Assembly: GCA_020744425.1 (NCBI GenBank)
Contig: JAGMUV010000021.1
Coordinates: 868,001 to 932,000, forward strand
Direction of reading: 5' to 3'
Source: Dactylonectria macrodidyma
Taxonomy: Eukaryota; Ascomycota; Sordariomycetes; Hypocreales; Nectriaceae
DNA length: 64,000 bases
Made by a program: the position numbers and the translations under genes. The notes beneath the pieces are model-generated. The model made no database searches and was not told the origin of the DNA. It was given only the letters and a program-made list of their open reading frames with translations. This document shows, one piece after another, positions 1-8,722 of this stretch (its first letter is position 1; each line of letters opens with the position of its first letter).

Positions 1-2016
1 ATGCGCGCCCGTAGCCGCATCCCAGACCCGGACGGTATAGTCAGTCGAAGCCGACGCAAGTATCTTGTCGTCCGGCGAAAAGGAGACGGCTATAACGGAA
101 CTGCTATGGCCCTTGAGCGTCCGAAGGTTCGCGCCCGTGGCCGCATCCCAGATCCGGACGGTGTGGTCAGTCGAAGCCGATGCGAGTATCTTACTGTCTG
201 GAGAAAAGGCGACCGCGTTAACGGGATCGGTATACGCGCTGAGCGTCTGCTGGAGCGCGCCTGCGGCCGCATCCCAGATCCGGACGGTGTAGTCGGTCGA
301 AGCTGACGCGAGTATCTTGCCGTCCGGCGAGAAGGCGATAGCGCTGACGGAACTGCTATGCCCCTTGAGCGTCTGCTGGAGCTCGCCCGTGGCCGCATTC
401 CAGAGCCGGACGGTGTGGTCAGTCGAAGCTGACGCGAGTATCTTGCCGTCCGGCGAGAAAGCGACGGCGCTAACGGGATCGGTATGCCCCTTGAGCGTCT
501 GCTGATGCGCGCCTGCGGCCGCATCCCAGAGCCGGACGGTGTAGTCAGTCGAAGCCGACGCGAGTGTCTTGCCGTCCGGCGAGAAGGCGACGGCGCTAAC
601 GGAACTGCTATGCCCCTCGAGTGTCCGAAGGTGTGTGCCCGTGGTCGCATCCCAGAGCCGGACGGTGCGGTCAAGTGAAGCCGACGCAAGTATCTTGCCG
701 TCCGGCGAGAAAGCGACGGCCCAGACGGGATCGGTATGCCCCTTGAGCGTCTCCAGGTGCGCGCCCGTGGCCGCATCCCAGATCCGGATGGTGTAGTCAG
801 TCGAAGCCGACGCGAGTATCTTGCCGTCCGGCGAGAAAGCGATGGCGCTGACGGAACTGCTATGTCCCTTGAGTGTCTGCTGGAGCGCGCCTGCGGCCGC
901 ATCCCAGATCCGGACGGTGTAGTCAGTCGAAGCTGACGCGAGTATTTTGCCGTCCGGCGAGAAGGCGATAGCGCTAACGGAACTGCTATGCCCCTTGAGC
1001 GTCTCTAGGTGCGCGCCAGTGGCCACATCCCAGATCCGGACGGTGTAGTCGTTCGAAGCCGACGCGAGTATCTTGCCGTCCGGCGAGAGGGCGACAGCGT
1101 TGACAGGATCAGTATACCCTTCGCGCGTCTGCAAGTGCACACCTGTGGCCGCATCCCAGAACCGGATGGTGTAATCAGTCGAAACCGACCCAAGTCCTTT
1201 GCCGTCCGGTGAGAAGGCGACAGCGATAATGGGATCGGTATGCCCCTTGAGTGTCCGCATGTGCGCGCCCGTGGCCGCATCCCAGAGCTGGACGGTGTGG
1301 TCAGTTGAAACTGATGCGAGTGTCTTGCCATCAGGTGAGAAAGCGACGGCGTTAACAGGATTAGTATGCCCCTCGAGCGTATGCTGGAGCGCGCCTGCGG
1401 CCGCATCCCAGATCCGGACGGTGTGGTCGGTCGAAGCTGACGCGAGTATCTTGCCGTCCGGCGAGAAGGCGATAGCGCTGACGGAACTGCTATGCCCCTT
1501 GAGCGTCTGCTGGAGCTCGCCCGTGGCCGCATTCCAGAGCCGGACGGTGTGGTCGGTCGAAGCTGACGCGAGTATCTTGCCGTCCGGCGAGAAGGCGATA
1601 GCGCTGACGGAACTGCTATGCCCCTTGAGTGTCCGCATGTGCGCGCCCGTGGCCGCATCCCAGAACCGGACGGTGCGGTCGAGCGAAGCCGACGCGAGTA
1701 TCTTGCCGTTCGGCGAGAAAGTGACGGCGCTAACGGGATCGGTATGCCCCTTGCGCGTCTCCAGATGTGCGCCCGTGGCCGCATCCCAGAGCCGGATGGT
1801 GCCATCGGTCGAAGCCGACGCGAGTATCTTGCCGTCCGGCGAAAAGGCGACGGCGCTGACAGAACTGCTATGCCCTTCGAGAGTCTGCTGGAGCGCGCCC
1901 GTGGCCGCATCCCAGAACCGGACGGTGCAATCGGTCGAAGCCGCCGCGGCTGTCATGCCGTCCGGCGAGAAGGCGATGGCGCTGATGGAACTGCTATGCT
2001 CCTCGAGTGTCTGCTG
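1..2016 (-). repeat. WD40 coding array, 16 units of 126 bp
   Basis: The unit-specific sequence around the SPDGK codons recurs at about 69, 195, 321 and so on to 1959, exactly every 126 bp. Units fall into two main kinds by the loop after the conserved GH: H-S-S-S-V-S-A and H-T-D-P-V-N-A. The three residues after ATGA also vary (HLE, HLR, HLQ, LQQ). Most other codons are identical, the signature of high-internal-conservation repeats in fungal HET-E/NWD sensors, where unequal crossing-over reshuffles units. Confidence 0.95.
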
Positions 2017-4114
2017 GAGTGCATCCTCCCCATGATCTTGCTCGGATTCATCCTTAGCCTCAGATGCTGTTAATACTGCATCCGTGAAGTCCAAGTCTCC
2101 CAGCGCATCAGCGTCTTCCGCTTGCTGATTCCAGGACCTCAAGCTTCGTTTGAGAACCTCGAGGGAGTCTTGGGCAGAGGCAAGGTCAAAGTACTCGTTC
2201 TCGTTCTCGGCAAAGTAGTCGTTTGTTGGATTACTTCCTTGGACTTGCACTCTATCGTATTCTCTGAGTTCAAGCTTCAGACTGCTAGCGTCCCTATCTT
2301 CGTCTTCCCAATTTTCGAACCACTGGCGCATTGGCTGCTCTGCATGCCCCATTATTTCTAGGTTACAGGTCCAAACATGCTGGCTGAGTTCTCCTTGGTC
2401 GTAGCCGGGCCAGGGTAGAGAGCATAGCGAGAAGTCGTGGATGCAACCAAGAACATGTTGGATGAACTCGGGTGCATGCTCCGGGCCAGTCGAATCACAC
2501 AGGGGACAGTGGCTGACGCCTATAGTTGCAACCCCTGACCAGTATATGGTAGTTAGGATGAAATCTGGAGATCCCGCTTTGGCATGCTCTGTTTCAATGT
2601 GCGTCGCCAAGTCCTCCATACCCGAAAAGGCTGTATCGGCGTTCTCGCACAATGGGCAAATACGACACGGTCGATGCTCGCTCTTTAAATGCTTCTCCCA
2701 ATCGAGAACTGTGGTATATGTAGTGAATGGTGTTGGACAGTCCGGGAGAATACACGTGTATGGGGAAATATCTTCGGCAAGATGTTTCCTATTTCGCAAT
2801 TAGCCCTCGTCTGCAAAACAAGGCTCGGGAGCAGTACTTCCATAGGTCCTTATCAGTGCCAAACCCAGCAGGTAGGGTTTGGCAACAGCATGGACACTTG
2901 AACATTTTTGATTTTTGACACGTCTCTGGTGCTTTGGGATACCGAGCTGCTGCTGTGAGGGTCGTGATGGCCGTCATGGCGGGCTGTGAAGGCGTCTTTT
3001 TGGCTCTCCGAACTTGAAAGCTGCCCTCAGCCGTTGATGCCTTGGTCTCTGGGATGGTAGGTGCATGGAGAATGATTCTCTTGCCCGGGTCCCTCGTTGT
3101 GATTTTTACGAAGTTCCCCTGTGAACCAGCTTCCACGTTGGGAAGTTGCTTGGTCCCAACATCCGTCTCTTCTCTAGTGTCGCCAGCTTTTGCAGGTTCC
3201 TCGCTTCGGCGGGCTTTCAATTTTTCGGAATGCTCCTGAGTCTGTAAGAAGCGATTTCTTCGGCGCATGTTCACTTCAACGAGGCGCTGTTGAGGCTCGG
3301 ACAGTTCGAACTCCGTTGAAATGTTTATGCACTCCTGAGTTGACAGTTTCTCAAATTTGAAATCATCCCTTTCGGCCACTTTCCCGGCTTCCTTCCCAGC
3401 TTCTTTCCTGGTATGCCGTCGCAAACACAAGATCCTCAAAAAGTCCTTTAGCTCTGCGTGTTCTTCAGGCTTGAACTTACGGTCGGCCTTCTCAAGACGC
3501 GATCGCTTGCCAGTCTTTCTGATCGCAACGGCTATGAGGGCCAAGTTATCGAGTGATGAGTCCACTTTATCGATGGCCTCGTCTGTGCTGGACTGTGCCT
3601 CTGCACATCTGATACATTGAACAAGGAAGTTCTTGAGCATTGTCAGGACGCTTTTGATCAGGACCAGATCGTCCGGTCTGGACTCGAAACGGGAATCAAG
3701 AGACGCCGTCGACGCTGATAGAGCACCAACGCCGTCGACAAAGAGATTGAAGTCAGCGAATCGATTCTCCGCCCACTGGTGTTTCATGAGCCTTTCATGA
3801 CGGACACAGGTTTCGAAAGCCGAGACGCATTGTCGAGTTAGCTCCGCAATCGACAGAGATGGGAGAGCTGTTGCCGGCTCTCTGTCGGAAACAGCAACTC
3901 GCCAAATCTGGGTTGGTCGCCCAGGCTGGCGTTGCGAATTACCTTCCGTGAGTTCTGGGACCGCAGACTTATAGCTGTCGATCATCGATTCTATCAGCTT
4001 GCCGTTGTCTCCGTAGGGGTTGCTCCCTCCATCAGGACCACGGGAACGTCGAGCGTCGGCCTCTTTCGCGTCGGGCTTCGGTGATGGATTTTCTCGGGGG
4101 CTTCCCGGACCCAT
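1..4114 (-). CDS. Zinc-finger / WD40-repeat protein, NLR-related candidate sensor (3' end outside window)
   Basis: Exon 1 is 4114-2838, then a 49-nt intron (2837-2789; GTACTG donor, GGGCTAAT branch, ATAG acceptor), then exon 2 from 2788 running open to base 1. Splicing joins W-K to K-H-L and restores the family motif DLWKKHLAEDISPYTCIL. Residues about 90-260 are a helical domain starting SIAELTRQC, common in fungal zinc-finger/NLR-type proteins. Residues about 405-570 hold several Cys/His pairs (CPCCC, CILPDC, CPLCEN, CPLCDS). An acidic linker follows, and from about residue 683 there are 16 WD40 repeats of exactly 42 aa with no stop. No NACHT or NB-ARC domain lies between the fingers and the WD40 block, which is unusual for fungal WD40 sensors. 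The start is the first ATG; a shorter start near the helical domain is possible. A role as a recognition protein in self/non-self control is inferred, not shown. Confidence 0.85.
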
Positions 4115-4515
4115 GGCGATATTTGGGTTGCAATGATGCGCTAGGCCAAGGAGATCGTGGACTTATGGGTTCATATTCGCCAGCCCAATGCCGTGCAAAA
4201 CATACGATATCCGGTTGAAGAAGTAGGCAAATAGGCACAGGTTGGATCTCAGCCTCAGGCCGGGTTGGGCAGCGTTCAGAACCGTTGTAAGGTTCTGCTA
4301 TGTTCGGGTACCTAGTGATTATCGAATTTGGCAGGATAGGGTCCATCGAGGAGTTATTGGTTAAGTACAGTACCTGTTTGATGTGATCCTCCACTTCGTC
4401 ATAGCGGGGTAGCGGGGCGGCTGGGCAGCGGGGCAGCGGGGCAGCTGAGCGCAACATTGACTACAATTCAATGAAATGACAAGTCTGACTTAAGGAATAG
4501 GAGCAAGCTCATTTC
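4115..4515. promoter_or_regulatory. Shared divergent promoter region
   Basis: About 400 bp separate the start codons of the leftward zinc-finger/WD40 gene and the rightward subtilase gene, so both must be controlled from here. A G-rich mini-repeat (units like GCAGCGGG or GCGGGGTA) lies at about 4405-4450. No clear TATA box was identified. Co-regulation is inferred from geometry only. Confidence 0.6.
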
Positions 4516-7287
4516 ATGGACGACTCAACGACACGTCACCAGAAGCTAATCAAGCAGGCGGGTCTGTTGGCCTTAGAGCACGGCGTGAATCGTAAGTCAC
4601 CGGATGGCGGCTCTTTGGGCACGAGGCTCATCCTCATCTCCAACGCGTTGGATATCGCGAATCCCGACGCCCTCATCGACTACGAGGTACCAGAGTTGAA
4701 CAAGGTGATTGCGAGACTGAAGTCGATTTTGCAGGTACAGGCTACCCCAAGAGCTGCTGGGCACTTCAGGTATCTCTCGACTCTGACGTTGGATCTTGTG
4801 TGAGCAGTGTCGTTCATACCCCTCAAAGAAGGCTCACCTCGATCAAGTGCGGAGCAACTTGGCAGAGTTTCTCGAGTCCTCGGAGCTTAAGGCCGAGGAT
4901 GAGAGGCAAGAGCTCACCACAGATTGTGAGGCTCTCTTGAAGGGTCTACGGATTCACGAGAGTGCGGCACACATACTGGCTAATCCCCCAAAGATTGTGA
5001 GAATCGAGTATCCCGTGCCGATCAAGAGGAAGCTGCTCTCAGGGCTTCGGAAACAGTCTCTATGTTCATCCTGTCCGGGGCTTGACGGAAGCCAGGGCAA
5101 CCTTCGCTGGCATCCGACACGACTACTGTTGAAGCATAGGCCGCTTGAGGATAATAGCCAGACTTTGGACTTCAATGCCCTTATTGCGCGAATTCCTCCC
5201 GAGAGTTGGCAAGATACCGGCTTCAGCGTACCACTGTAAGAATCGTTTTGTCACACATTGCCATATGATATGTCCTGATACTATGGCAGTAGGGACAAAT
5301 TAGTCGGATTCATAGGGGAAAATGCACCACACGAGAACCCTAACCGTCAACTAGGATCAGATCTAGGCCAGGGAATGTTTTGTCGCATCTTAAGCGAGGA
5401 CATATTTGCTCGTGTCTGTTTTTATTTCTACAACGGAAACTTCCTTCCGCTTTTCAATGGCCGAGCCTTGGAGCAGCGCCCTTCTCCAGGCTTGGGGATC
5501 ACTCTCACAGCCGTTCTGCAGCAGTACACTCTTCAACTCAAAGACAAGATCAACTTGGCACATATTACGGCCCAGGCGTTTTGGCAGTTCTATGATACAG
5601 AGTTGCTGTACCGCAAGTGGACCAGCGATTACGTCTTATTCATGCCTGAACAGCATGGGGGTGCCCGGCGACTTCCAAACAAGCCCTATATCTCAGTTCA
5701 GTTCGAACTGGCCGACGAAGACCCAGACGAATACTTGTCCGAGGACTCCCTCGTCCATAGATACCCTCGGATTCTCGCGTTTGCCATCATGCTGATCGAA
5801 ATCGGGCTAGGGAAGTCGCTACAGTTGCGGCAGTGCAACAGCCTTGTCTCTCAGGTCAATGCCGATTTCGATGTGGCTTCCCGGGGGCTGGATGAGCTAA
5901 AGGAAACTCCCTGGGAGAATTTCGCGAACAAGGACGTTTTCATCCAAGCCATTGTCAACTGCCTCACGAGCGACAATTATAGACCGGGCTTGAACATAGA
6001 TATCACAGCCTCGACTGTTCCGAGTCCGGCCACAGGGCCACATTGCCGAGGTTCCTTAGAGATCAGCCAAAGACGCAGAGCTTTCTACGACAAGGTTGTC
6101 TGGCCCCTACAATGGCTCGCTGAAGTTGGATTCCGATGTGATCAAAACGCCAGCTACCTACGCGAGAATCAGAGTTCACTGCAACTCAACTTCACTCGCT
6201 CATTGTCTATTAAGGATGATATCAAAGAAGATCTTCAACTGCCGTCCGTACAGTTCCATGGGAGCCAGAAGATCGATCCGAAGCGCTGGCTCGACGACTT
6301 GAAAGCCATCAACCGTGCAATCTCCCCGAGACTGCGGAAGCTACCTGCTGGGAGCAAAGGGGTCCGCGTCGCGATTTTGGATACGGGCTATAATCCAAAA
6401 GCTCCACTCTTAGCAGACCAGGCCCGATCAAGGTGCTTCAAAGGATGGAAAGACTTCGTATCTAGCTCAGATGCACCTGTTGACACCTTTGGTCACGGCA
6501 CATTCATGGCAACCCTCCTAGTAGAGTCAGCTCCAATCTCGGAAGTGCATGTTGCCCGGGTCGCAGAGAATACCAACAGTCTACCACAAAGTTCATCCCG
6601 AATTGCGCAGGTAAATAATACGGTGTCGAATAAGTCCGCCTAAAACATGAAATGTCTATTAACGCCAGCTAGGGCATTCGATGGGCGGGACTTGAGCAAA
6701 ATGCCGATATCATCTCTATGTCATTCGGATTCCCGGTCCACGATGAGGAGACGTACGAGGAGATCTCTGAAGCGATTGAGGAGGTGCAGAAGGAACGAAG
6801 ACGGCGGATCATCTTCTTGGCCAGCGCGGGAAATTCGGGCGTCTATGATGACGAGACATTCCCGGCGACGCACCCGTCAGTTATCTCAATCCGTGCGACT
6901 GACAGCCTAGGAGCCTTTATGAAGACCAACCCAGAAAATAAGAGTGAAAGTCCCGTGGTATTTGGCGCAATTGGCGACGACATACCGGTACACCTGCAGC
7001 AATTCTGCCCGGACGTGTCTCTGCCAGGGACCTCGGCGGCTACCGCAATTGCAGCTGGTATTGCCGCCGTCATGCTGGCCTATGTGCTGGTTCTTCCTCA
7101 GATGGTAAAGACTGAGCACGGGGAAGGAATTTTAAAGAGGTTATGGACGACCGAAGGAATGAAAATGATGTTTATGAAAATGTCGGACGATATGGGACAA
7201 CGGCGGAGGTTCTTGAACCCCTCCAAATTTTTCCTAAACAAGCGAACTCCCGAGAGCAGATACTTTGCTATATATGATTGCTTATAG
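4516..7287 (+). CDS. Subtilisin-like serine protease with DUF7580-like N-terminus (HET-Q2-like)
   Basis: Four exons: 4516-4734, 4808-5235, 5290-6610 and 6673-7287. The introns are 73, 54 and 62 nt; all junctions keep frame, giving 860 aa. Residues 1-560 are helical and contain a stretch like YPRILAFAIMLIEIGLG, typical of fungal DUF7580 proteins. The C-terminal S8 domain carries the complete catalytic set: Asp580 (ILDTGYN), His618 (GHGTF), oxyanion Asn710 (SAGNSG) and Ser777 (GTSAATA). There is no signal peptide, so it is probably cytosolic. It is divergent from the zinc-finger/WD40 gene and ends 87 bp from the convergent gasdermin gene. In fungi such proteases (for example HET-Q2 of Podospora) are known to cleave and activate a neighbouring gasdermin; that this one does so is inferred. 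Confidence 0.88.
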
Positions 7288-7374
7288 GCACGACTCATAT
7301 AGAGTAATAAGTACAACGCTGGCGATTGCCCACGGTTGCTCGAGACCTAATCATGGACGATTATAGGCCACTAC

Positions 7375-8220
7375 CTACTCCTCGGATGCTTGAAACGAGA
7401 TACATGTAACTTCTTTCCCAATGCGATGTTCCGCCAAATCCGAATAATCCTCCTCTGGATCTTCTAGCAGCTCCTCGAGGAGCACTTCGCCGATCTCCAT
7501 CTCCACCTCTTCATCCCCAATTCCTGTCATAAATGACGTCCTGTGTGAGAAGATCTCTGATCCCTTGTTTTCACCCTTCTCGCGTATGACATTGAGTCTG
7601 TAGGCAAAGATGATACCCGGCGCCGTCACCCACGAGTCGATATTGTCCTTCCTTCTCTCCCCATGAACGTCTGTACCGGCCTCCACTGGGACCGTTCCCG
7701 CCGGCGGCCCGGAGCCCTCGACCCCTCCGCCACGCGTGTAGCCCTTCTCCACCGTCACCGCCATGCCTGTCATGACTACCCGGAGCCCGGAGATTATGTA
7801 AACGGGGCGCTTGCCAAAGAGCCCTGAGTTAATGTACCGGCGGACCGCTGGCTGGCTCACGATGGCATTGAGAGACTCCGGCGTGAAAGATTTTTTGAAC
7901 TGGTGGACTTCGTGGTCAGCCGCGCCATACTCGAGCTTATTTCGGCTTTCCAACTCGAGGCGCATGGATGCCGAGGCGAGATCGAGAAACTTGGCCCATA
8001 TCTCCCCGCCGACGGAGCCGCTGAGGTTGCGGGAATGGGTGTGATTCTGCTCGAGCAGGATCTCGACCGGAGGGAGGTTGATCTCGGGGTCTGTATCCCC
8101 GTCCGGCTCAAGCAAGATCAGGGTCGGCCGCTTGAAGTCCTTGATCACTGCTCCGAGCCGGATTATGCCATCAGGGTTGAAGGTTGTCCCTGGCGGGAGA
8201 AACCACGTTTTCGCAGTCAT
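7375..8220 (-). CDS. Fungal gasdermin (RCD-1 / HET-Q1 type pore-forming cell-death protein)
   Basis: Single exon of 281 aa. The start at 8220 is chosen because the protein then begins MTAKTWFLPPGTTFNPDG, the usual opening of fungal gasdermins, and the sequence further upstream belongs to a dispersed repeat. The length fits the family (about 250-300 aa). It has an amphipathic, beta-rich N-terminal portion and a short acidic tail rich in E and L, consistent with a C-terminal inhibitory segment that must be cut off. Known biology: fungal gasdermins permeabilise the plasma membrane after proteolytic removal of the C-terminus, and most are encoded next to a protease gene. Here the S8 protease gene is the tail-to-tail neighbour. 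The ORF shows no break. Family assignment is by recognition of sequence style, not by a search. Confidence 0.75.
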   Translation of the reverse strand: MTAKTWFLPPGTTFNPDGIIRLGAVIKDFKRPTLILLEPDGDTDPEINLPPVEILLEQNHTHSRNLSGSVGGEIWAKFLDLASASMRLELESRNKLEYGAADHEVHQFKKSFTPESLNAIVSQPAVRRYINSGLFGKRPVYIISGLRVVMTGMAVTVEKGYTRGGGVEGSGPPAGTVPVEAGTDVHGERRKDNIDSWVTAPGIIFAYRLNVIREKGENKGSEIFSHRTSFMTGIGDEEVEMEIGEVLLEELLEDPEEDYSDLAEHRIGKEVTCISFQASEE

Positions 8221-8360
8221 AGAAAATAAAGAATAGACTAAATGATCAATCCTTCTGTCTATTGGATTAGCGCTAAGAGAACTTGTTCCCTGTTCAATTG
8301 TGGTTTCAAGCGCGAAAATGGACTCCAGCTCATGTATCGTGAGGCCACAACTACTGCGGA

Positions 8361-8613
8361 CTTTATCAAGGTTGACTGTACACTCTAGGGCCGCCAAGAG
8401 TGAGCAAAATGGCCAGGATTCGAGCGCTATACGGGCGGCCAAGACAGGAGGGCATGGTGGCAGCAATATGGGCAAGACAGACATGTGAGCGACGCCTCGT
8501 AAACCTTACCTCACAGGGAGGATGCAACTAATTGTCTCAACAGAAATACGGACTTCGATCAGATTCCCCCAACAATATGCCGCACGGGTTTCTCGAGGTC
8601 CGGTAGGTAGATG
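8361..8613 (+). repeat. Dispersed repeat, copy 1 (second copy at 23116-23366)
   Basis: About 250 bp matches 23116-23366 with scattered substitutions and small indels, same orientation. It starts CTTTATCAAGGTTGACTG and ends near GGTAGATGGGG. It overlaps the 5' flank of the gasdermin gene and the first part of a decayed SDR reading frame. Confidence 0.85.
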
Positions 8614-8722
8614 GGGTACCCCAGAAGATCTGGCTGGCCCTACCGTGATTCTCTATAGCGATGTAAGTCAATTCGTGATAGGAGAGGTGCTTGTTGTCGA
8701 CGGTGGGCATTTAAGCTGGTGA
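8522..8722 (+). pseudogene. C-terminal relic of a short-chain dehydrogenase/reductase
   Basis: The frame ending GRWGTPEDLAGPTVIL ... GEVLVVDGGHLSW is the conserved C-terminus of classical SDRs of the gluconate-dehydrogenase type. The Rossmann GxxxGxG motif and the YxxxK active site are absent. The preceding sequence has stops, so only the last 65 codons or so survive. It is a dead fragment carried partly inside the dispersed repeat. Confidence 0.75.

Noticed and set aside
90..1910. Long leftward and rightward open frames rich in R, S and P across the WD40 array
   Set aside because: They are out-of-frame readings of the 126-bp repeat; the WD40 frame has the conserved SPDG, DH/DYTVRLW and GH motifs and no stops.
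1..2016. CRISPR-like array
   Set aside because: Regular 126-bp spacing is coding WD40 repeats in a eukaryotic genome, with no repeat-spacer alternation.
2789..2791. Stop codon ending the zinc-finger protein at 441 aa
   Set aside because: The TAG is the last triplet of a 49-nt intron; splicing joins the zinc-finger motif in frame.
8221..8484. An 88-codon N-terminal extension of the gasdermin
   Set aside because: It lies largely in the dispersed repeat shared with 23116-23366, and the family starts at the Met at 8220.
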